Shown here piece by piece: positions 10,870-20,905 of a stretch of DNA of 64,000 nucleotides. The stretch comes from Isoetes taiwanensis (lineage: Eukaryota > Streptophyta > Lycopodiopsida > Isoetales > Isoetaceae), in NCBI GenBank assembly GCA_021234155.1, contig JAJEKV010000040.1:3447799-3511798 (forward strand). Direction: 5' to 3'. The notes below the pieces were generated by a model. That model searched no databases. It was not told the origin of the DNA and was given only the letters and a program-made list of their open reading frames with translations. The first letter of the stretch is position 1. Every line of letters begins with the position of its first letter. The position numbers and the translations under genes were made by a program.

Positions 10870-13800
10870 CAACCTTTGAGAGATCTATGCCATTAAATTG
10901 TAATATTTCTTCATGGTTTCAACTATTGTTGAAATTATACAAGCTTCTGTTTTTCTAGGGTAAAATTGCTCATACTGCCAATTGTAGTATGAAAAGATTG
11001 GGAATGGTCCCATAATGTTCATTTGTATTTTAAACAAATAAAGTGTACTTTGCATTCAAAAAAATAAAATAAAATTATCACTTCATGCTTTGCAGCTTGC
11101 CTTCACTGTGGTAGCAAAGACACCAGTGTGATTTACCACATACCCTATGAGAGTCTGCTTAATGTGGGCATGGTGTATTATGTTTGATGCGGAAAGTGAT
11201 TCTTCTCAATGCATTATCTTACTAATTATCTAATTTGTAGGACAGAATGAAGTTATCTCTATGTTGCCATGACAAATGACGTTATTCCAGTGCTTGTGGC
11301 CTTTGAAGAATATGATGAAGTGCATTCATGATTATGGATAGACATATCCTTCTTGTTTGTTATGGAGGAAAACCTCTAAATTCCCCCAAAAAACCCAATG
11401 GTTAGCAAAAATAAACTCCCTTAAACGATATCAAAACTTCTTTCTTGTATTATTGAAGCTTTTCAAGGTAGCTTCTATTTGAGTGAAATTGCAAAGGATA
11501 TAATTACAAGGTGAATATTCATCAAATTGTAATGGGTTCATCCTTAGCAGCTTGATTGTGGTGAGCTTCTATTCAACTTCCTATAGATTATCAAGTAACC
11601 TAGTTCCTGGCTATTGTATATAAATTGCTAGCATTTATCCCGTTGTAAAGGATGCAAATTGTTGCATAGTATATTTTAGCATACCCTTTTTCCACTTGTG
11701 GTTTTTGTATTCCTTATGCACTGCTTGCTTTGGATTAAGTCAGATCTCAGAATTATACAAACTAGAGGTTATAGTGAATGGTTATAGCCAGCTTGTTGAA
11801 AGATTCGTACTTTGGTAGGCCTAAACTTTGACCAGACTATGCTTGTGGTTCCCTATACGGACCAATCTAATTCAAAAATCATCTAGATTAAAACCCTCAG
11901 CTGGCGAAGAAAGTAAGAAATTCGATAAAAAGATCGAGTTAGACCAAGCAAGAAAAGGTCAGAAACCATTTTTCTTGAGCTGTGATTAGTCCTAGACTGG
12001 ATAGCGGTCAGTCTCTAGCACAACTATATATGCTTTGGCAAGAAAACCCATAATAAGTCTCATTTCCAGGTTGCACTTTGCACCTTGCTCAGAAATTAGC
12101 TATAGCGGAATGCCCGATTACTCTGACATCATAAATAAGCGTTCTGCTCGATGTCTTAAACATCATCAATGGCCTGAAATGAAACAAAAATATTCAATTC
12201 AAGATCCTAACATAAGTGCTGGTTTTTGGGTTGCCCGAAGGGCAAATCCTAGGTGAATTTGGAATATGCTTGTAATATGTGTGACGAATGTCATAGATTA
12301 GGGTGTAGGAAGGAATAAGGAGAGAATATCCCAAGTGGAGGACCAGAGATAATAGAAAGGAAAAAAGATGTTGTACTAGCAATTTATTTCCACATCGGGC
12401 TCGCCCAAATATGCGTGGGAAGTCTCAAATTACATGAGTTGATGGGGTGATTGATTGGAGAGGAGGAGTTTCGGGATAAGAACATGCGAACCTCTGTTCT
12501 ACATTCAGTTTCTGGCAGCCTCTGTGTTTGTAAGCATTTTACTTTGGTTTTTTAAGTCGATCTCCTTCTTGGGTCCCGTTCCCTTATCTATCATGTTCTT
12601 GGTCAATGGAGTTCGTAAAAAGTTATACTGGTGCCTCAGTATCAGAGACGGACATGGTGGAACTGCTGCAAATGTAAGGTCAAAGGAATCTCAAGAGGCG
12701 AAACAGAGCTTGCTAAATGCCTTCAAGGACTGGGAACTTACAAATCAAATAATCCTAGGCTCTTATTCCCCACTAATTTATTTGGTTGAATTACCTAATG
12801 ACAATCTAATTCAATTGTCTACTAGGCTACGGAACCAGACTTGATCCTTAAAAGGAGAATACTTGATATGCCTGTGCTTCTTCAGTGGTATAAAAGTTCT
12901 CTAGTGCTTTCGGAAGGTATCAAAATATATGCAGAATGTGTTCCTTTTCTTAACAAGCAAGCAATTAATATTCTTGCATCTTAGATGTTGTGCATGCTGT
13001 ATCTCCTTCCCTTGGATAAGAAGCCAATCTTGCATTTGAAGATGGAGATGAATTTGCTTTCCAACTTCCATCTTCAACAGACCACAGGTTAAAAAGATAA
13101 AACAGTCATTTGCCATGTTGTATAGATGACTTTGATTGAGCGATAAAGCATTTATTTCAGGAATGCATTATCTACTTACCAAGAGAAATGACTTCAATAA
13201 CCGCATGCTAAGAAGATATGCCTGTAGTAGTCATACGTCAATACCTTGTCTGGGCAGATTGTCTCTACATTTTTACAGTATATTATTGTAGGAGCTGCAA
13301 ATTATGGCACAAACAAACATTGCTCCTGCCATTCAATTTGTGCTCTTGCACACTATTACTTGTCTCTTGGAATAAACACCTACTACAACAACTTAAGTCC
13401 CACCAAACAACAAAAACATTGTATTGGAAAATGTATATTACAACAAGTTGTAGTCCTACTTAGGCATCGAGGCATTGAGTATATTTTGTCTCACGTACGT
13501 CAAAAGTCGTACCACAAAAAGAGTACTTATATTACAGCTCACGAAGAAGGATCTGAAAAAAAAATTGAGAGAATAGCTTTGCCATCGATACCTGCACTTG
13601 ACGCTATGCTATAGATTCTCAAACCAATGAGACACTTGCACTCTCTAATCCGATATACAAGCACCTCAAGCCTCAGACTTAAGACTATTGAAAATTCTAA
13701 ATTTAATTGAAAATGTGACAAACAAGTGATTTTGCCCTCTCAGGGATTTTGTGATTACAATTTTGAGGAGCCCCGTTACTGCTATTTTCTATTCTCTCCA

Positions 13801-14249
13801 TTTCCAAAAAAATGAAAAGGCTATCAGATAAGCCACGTTTTATATCATATGCAAAGATATAAACCTTGATTAATCAAGTATGCAGATATGGTGGAGGGTT
13901 TGAAGTAAAAAATTTGATTCCATACGGTTTGATTTAAGCCACTTTACCCTCAGAAAACTGAAGGGCAACCCCCTGTGCGCAGCACCTTGTTTAGGTTTGC
14001 ACAAACTGGAGTTGAGACTTTAGTCGGATGAAAAGCCCCTTTGAAGTAATTTGAGGCTATCCACATTTCATTTAAGATATTTACGCACGTGGAGAGCCTT
14101 AGAGTCGTTGGATCCCATTAACGATCAAGAAAATTCATCGAAATTCCAGCCTATCCTGGGTCATGGGTAGTGTTGGAAGTTATGCCGGTCTTTCGTCTTT
14201 TGGGAGAATTAGTAATCGAATAGATTCACTAAATAACAGAAATTGAATC
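10870..14249. other. Gene-poor AT-rich stretch
   Basis: No gene is supported over 3.4 kb. An ORF at 12455-12844 (129 codons) begins with hydrophobic residues and contains an isolated IRDGHGGTAAN followed by gtaagg. This recalls the PP2C DGHGG motif, but nothing else of that family is visible. The remaining frames are short and AT-driven. Confidence 0.5.
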
Positions 14250-14307
14250 CCAAGTTTATAGCTTAAATCTTGTGACTTTCCATTTTGGTTCTAATCTTAT
14301 AAGATGC
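14250..14307 (+). repeat. Third copy of the NLR-flanking short repeat
   Basis: The sequence from caagtttatagctt through ttggttctaatcttataag matches 5520-5575 closely and the minus strand at 1855-2010. It marks a dispersed short-repeat family. Confidence 0.7.
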
Positions 14308-15808
14308 CTGGAACAATTCCATTCATTTGCCGGGTGCAAAGGGTTGGAAGACACTCTATGCAATGCAAACAATAGCCACAAGGCGTAGATGTATGACCAA
14401 TCGCACGTATTCAAGGTGTGCTTCAGATGGGGTCGGCGGTCCGGGCCCGATTTCCCTCGCCACTTGGAATGACTTGGAGCAAAAGCGTAAAGCTTTCTTG
14501 GCACGCGCCTCGGGGTGAAGTCCACACCCCATACCGTGATAATGTTGCAGGAAACAGGTTTCTTGCCTCTTCAAAGGGGGGCCCTTGACAGATACATCGT
14601 CTACTTTCAGAAGATGGTCAGCGTGGACGATACTCGTCTCCCTAACCTTGATTACACTGTGGCAATGGGGTCTCAACACCTAAAAGTCAAAGTTTTTACC
14701 TCATATATATCTTGATACATGGGGACCGATGCTCACTCTACACGTTGCGCACTTGGATTCGACCCTTGGGGGGCACAAAGAGTTTGAAGTTGGAGATCCT
14801 CTCGTTTGGAACATGAATATATTCAAGGGTGCTGTGAAAGATCTCTTTGGTTCTTCTAGATTTGTACGTAATTTAATATCTTTCCAAGCTTATTTTTTTC
14901 TATCTATCTTATATTATTGATGCAATACGATTTACTTGGTTATTTTGCTGATACATATCAAACATCTCTAACTCGTAACAAAAGTCCACAAACTATACAA
15001 ATCTTTCCCAATGATCTCTATATGTAATCTACTATTTTATTGTACAGAACTCAACCCTTTAGGGCAGGGTTTTTTTAATCCCGACCGTAATAGGTCTACT
15101 GCGCTTCTTTATTGGGTTCTATGGCACATTTCAAAGGCACATTTCAAAGGCACATTTCGTGGACTTTGGAATGATGTGTATTTAAAATTTGCACATTTCA
15201 CATGCTTTGTTATACAAAGTGCATGCATTATTTATGTTAGTGTCCTGAAGCCCGAAGAAGGTTTTGGTCTAGGCAGATTTATCATTTTATGTTCACATTC
15301 AATGAAAATATTTTCATTCACATGGAATCAGGAAATTCAGTTTTTTTGCAGATTAAGGGTCATTTTCAATTTTCTGTCACAAATGTCTCAAAGACAATTT
15401 AGATTTTCCCTACAGTTGTTGCCTTGTTTTCAAAGTTCATTTCCTCTGCTAAGCTACATCAATTTTTAGATTACATTCCATTTTTATAAAAGATGAAAGA
15501 TAAATTGATAGCAAAAACTGTGTTTTCCATGTTGCAAATGATTATGTAGTAGATGCCTGGAATTTGAATAGAACTACACTGTTGAATGCAAGGTAAGAAA
15601 GGACCACTTATTCGGAGGAGCTTTGATAAAACGTATCGTGAAAGAGAATGCAAACTGATCTCCAATGTGGAAAACAAAATGCAAACTGACCTTATACTAA
15701 GCCAATCGTTGCCGACCCACTGAGTTCAAATTCCTTTTGGCTATAGTCTACATGTTTTATGTTGCAATCTTTTGTTGGCATGAAAAATGCAGGCCTTAGT
15801 CTAAAGAT
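14308..15808. other. Gene-poor stretch with a decayed structured-module trace
   Basis: I see no supported gene. A threefold direct repeat of cacatttcaaagg lies at about 15124-15160. At 15061-15100, agggcaggg followed by tttttttaatcccg matches the core of the structured module in elements I-III but lacks its middle, so it is an old truncated copy. Confidence 0.45.
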
Positions 15809-16190
15809 TTGGTTTCTGCCAACCTTGCCATTGGAAATGCCACCATTAGGAAAGCATGTATGGAAAATGTGGTATCTTGGAGAATCCTAACATGGACAAT
15901 AGTGTTTGCAGCATATGCTACAAATGGTGACGGGAACGAAACCTTGGAGCAATGCAATCGCAACCCAGAACTGGATGCTGCCAGAATTGATGTATGTGCA
16001 GATCAACAAGACTTGATTCAAGGTAAAAATATCAATGCCTTTTTCTTCTTTCATAAGATACAAGCACGAGGATTGATTCATATAGTTAATTCCCTTGTTT
16101 ACATGCATGAAAAATGCGAAAGCTCTATAACATGTTTGCAAAAATGCCTGAATGGAATGTTCCCTTATGGACTAGTGTATATCTTCTTCA
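15809..16190 (+). pseudogene. Scrap of a PPR gene
   Basis: The frame contains ENVVSW, TWTIVFAAYATNGDGNETL and HIVNSLVYMHEKCE. These are recognisable but eroded pieces of PPR repeats of the kind seen at 8760-10430. Repeat spacing is lost and the frame ends soon after. No ordered array survives. Confidence 0.6.
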
Positions 16191-16568
16191 AGATATATAT
16201 GAAATTGAAAGTTCCAAATAAGCTGTGAAACTCAAGGCAATTGCTTTAGCAGGCTTGCTGTTTCTAGAAAGGGGATTGCTTGAAAGCCTGCTAATTTGGC
16301 AATCCTGAGCAATTGCAAATAGTTAAAGCAATGCAAATTTTGGAAACAGAGTCTCCTACTGCACAACCTAGTTTGAACAAGGCAATAGCTACCCACTCTC
16401 AAACTGCTAAGAGTGGGTATGGTGTAGAAATATTTTTGGCAAACACATTGTTGAAAGCATATGTCAGTTGTGCAAAAAAATAAAACAAGGAAATAGGCAA
16501 CCATATTATGAAAATATCGTGTCTTGCAAAGTGACGCAGAAGGCAATATAAGGCAAAGGAAGAATGAC

Positions 16569-16774
16569 CTGTAAAGTTGCTTCTTCTGCACTATAAAACA
16601 AATGCACAACTTCTTTACTCTCAAAGGTGTTTGGAAGCTGGCAAAGCAATACATGCAGACACTTAGCTACGAGTGCCTGTGCATCTTCTTCCAGAGCATA
16701 TTCTATAAAATAGATTGCATTTTCAAGCATTTCCAGCTTAGCTTCTAGGCATACATCACAAGCATCTTTCATAG
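16569..16774 (-). CDS. Single well-formed exon of an unidentified gene
   Basis: On the minus strand, 16774-16569 lies between a gtgcag acceptor and a donor gtcatt. It encodes about 68 residues rich in Ala, Leu, Glu and Cys (for example KLEMLENAIYFIEYALEED), suggesting a helical-repeat protein. Composite element I begins only 11 bp upstream of the acceptor, so the element would lie in the preceding intron. I cannot name the protein, and no neighbouring exons are clear. Confidence 0.4.
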
Positions 16775-16785
16775 CTGCACAAATG

Positions 16786-16969
16786 TCATCGATCCGCGTA
16801 GCGGATCGAGATTCTTGAGCAAGACGAGCATGCATGCATTGCATGCGTCGCATGCATGCATCACATGCATTATTAGGTCGTTCATCAGGTTGGGGGATCG
16901 CTATTTATTGCAGAGTTCTTCATCGACTTTTCATCGGTGCTTTCTCATCTCTCAGCAGTATCCATGGCT
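16786..16969. repeat. A1, left-end repeat of element I
   Basis: It matches A2 at 17175-17349 and, more distantly, the A parts at 17946-18110, 55768-55928 and 56133-56296. It carries the palindrome ATCGATCCG-cgtag-CGGATCGA and a TATA-like box, then a ctctcagcag phrase near its right edge. Confidence 0.8.
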
Positions 16970-17134
16970 TCTATTCTTTGATCTCATGCGGAGGAGGGGC
17001 TTCTTCTTGCATGAGCTACTCTTTCTTGACCATTCCTATCCTTTTTAACCTCTTCTATCTTTGCCTTTTTGTCCGGCATAGGACAATTCTTCAACTTTTC
17101 TCCTCAGATCTAGTATTTGAAGTTCTCTGTTATC

Positions 17135-17174
17135 GGGATGTTGTTGTTTTCATGCGAGTTGCAGAGCAAGAATG
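17135..17174. repeat. b1, internal copy of the right-end repeat of element I
   Basis: It starts gggatgttgttgttttcatg and ends gcagagcaagaatg. The right end of the whole element, 18605-18644, is the same sequence with two changes. A2 follows immediately, so the b1-A2 junction equals the sequence expected from joining the two ends of the element into a circle. Confidence 0.85.
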
Positions 17175-17509
17175 TCATCGATCCGCGTAGCAGATCGAGA
17201 TTCTTGTGCAAGACGAGCATGCATACATCGCATGCATGTATCACATGCATTTTTAGGCCATTCATCAGGTTGGGGGATCGCTATTTATTGCAGAGTTCTT
17301 CATCGACTTTTCGTCGGCGCTTTCTCATCTTTCAGCAGTATCCATGGCTCCCACCCCCCCTCCCCCCCTTAAAATTGTTATTTATATGTTCAGGTTTTTT
17401 ATATTTCACTCTTGTGTTTTTAGAGTTTATGATGTGCAGGTGCAGGAATGATGCGCAGCTCTGATTTTTGCTTTGAAATGTGGGTTTTTATAGTTTGTCC
17501 AAGCCCCTT

Positions 17510-17588
17510 GCCGAGGGCTTATCGCTAGGGTTTTTCCTTGAAAACCTGAAAGGGCGAGGTTTTTTAATCCCGGCGATAAGCTCTCAGC
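17510..17588 (+). other. Structured stem-loop module, copy 1 (element I)
   Basis: Stem arms gccgagggcttatcgc (17510-17525) and gcgataagctctcagc (17573-17588) pair at 14 of 16 positions. The conserved loop runs aggg-tttttcc-ttgaaaacc, then gggcgagg-ttttttaatccc. It sits in part C, upstream of what looks like the transcript end. See copies 2-4 for the co-varying stems. Confidence 0.8.
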
Positions 17589-18373
17589 AGGTATACTAGC
17601 CAATATCTGTAGCAAACGTTTTATTTTTTCGGGTCCAGGTGTTATAATTGGATATTCCCTAGTTTGCGATGTGCAGCTACCCACTCTATATCATTGTAGT
17701 CAAACTATTAAGATGAATGAAAAGCCTATCTATTCCCTTGACTCTCTTTTTTTTTATACCAGGTAGGGGAGGGGCTTCTCCCTGCTTGGTTTGACAGTTT
17801 GGCGTCTTGTTCCATAATGGGACATGTTCTTCCTCGATCTTGTCCTTTTTTTGCCGTCCTTCAGCCTTCGACCTCGGTCCCATTTTGATAAGGAAGTTCT
17901 CTTTTTGTCGGGAGCTTTTGTCTGTTTTCATGCGAGCCCTTCGAGAATCCCATCGATCCGAGCCATCAGATCGGCATTCTCGATTGGGCGAGAATGCATG
18001 CATTGCATGCATTTTCTGTGGCTCTCATTTGGGATCGCTATTTCTTGCAGCTTCTTCATCAACTTCTCATCGACGTTTTCTCCTCTCTCAGCAGTTTCCT
18101 TGACTCCCACACACCCTCCCTTAATGTGTATATTATTGTAAATATTGTTTTTGTTATGGCATGCATGACCAGCCCCTCGCTTTTTCGAGATTGTTTTTGT
18201 CGCTAAGTGGCACGCTGCGGACCAGCCCCTCGCTGAGGTTGTTGTTTTCTTTATCTTTGTGTTCTAGTTTGTTGATGTGCATGTACAATGGGATGCGCTG
18301 ACTCCATCTTCTTCGTGCTTCAAGGGTTTCTTTGTGGAGCGCTTATTTTGCAGCCTTACGTTGTCCAAGCCCC

Positions 18374-18452
18374 TTGGAGAGGGCTTATCACTAGGCTTTT
18401 CCTCAAAACCGTAGAGGGCGAGGTTTTTTAATCCCGCATAAGCTCTCTGCAG
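18374..18452 (+). other. Structured stem-loop module, copy 2 (element I, inner set)
   Basis: The arms ggagagggcttat and ataagctctctgc flank the same loop core (ctaggcttttcc, gggcgagg, ttttttaatcccg). One base pair fewer survives near the loop than in copy 1, but the basal part of the stem is intact. Confidence 0.7.
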
Positions 18453-18644
18453 TACACTTAACCGACATCCGTAGAATTTTTTGGGGTCCGTGATGATATA
18501 ACCGATATTCCCCTGGTGTTTTTCATTGTGGGTAGCTTGCAAATATGCAGCTACCTACTCTCAACCATTGTAGAATTCTGCTGAGATGAATGAAAAGCCT
18601 AGCTGGGATGTTGTTGTTTTCATGCGAGTCGCAGGGCAAGAATG

Positions 18645-20280
18645 AAGCTATCTGAAAATTTGCACATCATGAGTTTCTGGAAAATAAAAAATGGTTGCAT
18701 GCAATGAAGGATACGATGTAATAAAATCCATTCTAAGCTTTGAGGGATTTTAGTTTGATTATTGAGAAGGTAAATCAGTAAGCTTGAATGCAGGTTAAAT
18801 AAATGTAATTTTGTTTGATGCAACTAAATTGTACTCGGGATCCTCGGCTCCCTGATGAGCCCATTTTTGTCCATGTAATTCTTCCACTTTTCATCTATTG
18901 TATTGATAGGAGTTTGGTTATGTCATGTCTGCAAACACTTGCAGAACATGCAATAGGACTAGCCAGTTCCATTGTGACTAGAAAAGCTGCTACAACTCTT
19001 ACATGAAGAGTGTACTTACTCTTTGATTTACCTACCCTTGCATGAAGTTGAATTCAAGGCAGAAGACTATGCATGTAAACAGGAGGCCATAATGTGCCCG
19101 TAAGAGTTGTAGCTCCCTTGGCATGGGCATTAGGCTACTCTAGCATATTTTTTAATCATTTAACTTATTTCAATTCATTTGATTCCAATTAAACCCTTTG
19201 TTATTAAATGTTGCCTGTCTCTCTAGCTTGACATGATGAATATTTAAACATTATAGAGAATGGCATACGTATTCTTTGATAGCACATATGTATGACTTTT
19301 GTTGATTCATGAAAAAACCAACCTTACCTTCAAAAAAAGAAGAAGAAGGGGGCATTGGGTCTTGTACAGATTTGCACTGTTCAGACGGATTTAAATATGT
19401 ATATGACTGTTGTGCGACATCATCTCTATATTGGTGTTTGGTTTGTTATTTTATAGGCTGTCATTCTTAGCAGTCCATGTATTTGCATGATTGCAAAGGT
19501 TTGGCCCTATGGAGGAATTTGACTTTTATATACTATTAGACCATAATACACCTATTTGTGTTTCGGCTTTGCCTTTTATTATCTGAAATCATTCTAACAA
19601 AATATTAGTTATATCATACGCAGGTGGACAATTCAAATCCCAGATGCTAATGGAAAGCATGCTATTGCTCATTGTTCTAAATTAAGTTCCATATAAAAAT
19701 AGCATACCTGTACTTGGTTTCAGCGTATTCCTACAGAATGATACCTGGGTGTACGATGCTCTGTGAAGAATGGATATTGTGCATGATACTATAGAAATTG
19801 TAGCAAGCCAACAGCATGCCAATTAGGCTTGTATGCTTTAAGGTAGAAATATAAGTTTTCGATTTTGGGTCAGACCTCATTTTCTTGATCTCCAAATCAA
19901 CAAAATGAGGTCTCTTGATTCACTTTCGGGTCAGACCTCCAAATTTGATGCATGTGGCATGCATAGAAATAATTCACCAGACTTTTGTCATGTTATTTAA
20001 CTGTGCTCTAGGCTGCATTTAACAGTCCAGGTTACTCACTAGATAATATACATGGTAGAGAAATTGGCAAAGATAGCTTGAAAATGAAACATCTCTACTT
20101 AATCTAAAGCACTGTGATCATTCCAGCATAGAAGATGGTCATACAGACCTGTTTTATTGTTAATTCCAGACAGGTCCAATGTAGCCATGTGTTAAGAACT
20201 AGAAGAATGTTAATGGAAAAAGTTAACTTGCATATTTAGAAGCTAACTCGCATGTGTTTTTCCAGCAAAATGTAGGCTGA
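18645..20280. other. Gene-free AT-rich stretch with a LINE-like 3' tail
   Basis: No gene is supported. At 19300-19336 the phrase aaaaccaaccttaccttc followed by an A-run resembles the 3' end of the LINE at 44225-44271 (aaaaccaactcttactttc plus poly-A). It is probably the tail of a severely 5'-truncated LINE or SINE. A tgaggtctcttgattc / cgggtcagacctc repetition lies near 19865-19940. Confidence 0.45.
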
Positions 20281-20718
20281 TCACAAGATTGTCTTCATTT
20301 TTCTTGACGATGGATCAAGAAATAAATATGAAATTGGCTTTGTGAAGGCGTGGGATGGCGTGTCAGATGGAGCATTAATATTCATACTGACACCTTTGGA
20401 TTTAGACACATGGTTCTGTTTCATAGATCTATAGCTATTAGAGCTAGCTGTACCATACGCCCCTTTCAAAAATTCCACATGTTTAATTGGTTTCTCGCAT
20501 GTATCAATCATAAGCCCTTTTGGGTGTGCAACCTTCAAATCTGCCCTTGGGTCAGCTGCTAGAGCCATAGTCATGTCTACGAGTATTTTTCTGACCTCCA
20601 AGTATGCAATATAGCCTGACAAGCCATTTTTCAGTGTACTCTTGAGGCAATTCCTGAATGCCACCATTTGTCCAGCAATAGACATATTTGGATATATGAA
20701 ATTCAGTTTATTCAACAT
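20281..20718 (-). CDS. Unidentified 145-codon ORF
   Basis: The minus-strand frame 20718-20281 is open for 145 codons, with mixed composition and a Ser/Asn-rich middle. It lies beside the plus-strand transposon relic that begins near 20.9 kb and may be a shadow or part of the same decayed element. I recognise no motif. Confidence 0.25.
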   Translation of the reverse strand: MLNKLNFIYPNMSIAGQMVAFRNCLKSTLKNGLSGYIAYLEVRKILVDMTMALAADPRADLKVAHPKGLMIDTCEKPIKHVEFLKGAYGTASSNSYRSMKQNHVSKSKGVSMNINAPSDTPSHAFTKPISYLFLDPSSRKMKTIL

Positions 20719-20905
20719 ACCTGATCAAGCCAAATTATACTTCTTCACATTGATTAGAATTATATTGATTACTCTGTTTAATTTTTATTTTATCCTCTCA
20801 GATGCATTTAAAGTAGGGACACATAGAACACTATAGTCTTTTCAGGTAGAAATCATCCCTTTTAATATTGGCATAAACCATGTGACCCTTCTGGCATAGA
20901 ATCAT

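Larger units (their letters stand above)
16786..18644. mobile_element. Composite split-repeat element I
   Basis: Order on the plus strand: A1 16786-16969, internal part, b1 17135-17174, A2 17175-17349, C from 17350, and b2 18605-18644. b1 and b2 match at 38 of 40 bases, and A1 and A2 are near-identical up to a shared tccatggct. A second, diverged set (internal about 17716-17905, b 17906-17945, A 17946-18110, C 18110-18604) lies between A2-C and b2, so this is a recombined or nested array. AATG appears at the left flank, at the b1/A2 junction and at the right end. Each A starts with a palindrome around catcgatccg and has a TATA-like gatcgctatttatt. A pyrimidine tract opens C. There is no reverse transcriptase or recombinase ORF, so the element would be non-autonomous. 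Confidence 0.75.

Noticed and set aside
12640-12675. PP2C-like DGHGG motif
   Set aside because: Only IRDGHGGTAAN followed by a possible donor is present; no other PP2C motif or exon is visible nearby.
17350-17372. Pyrimidine tract as a minus-strand polypurine tract of an LTR element
   Set aside because: On the minus strand the order after the tract would be A, b, internal, A, which does not give matching LTRs at both ends; kept only as an alternative to the split-repeat reading.
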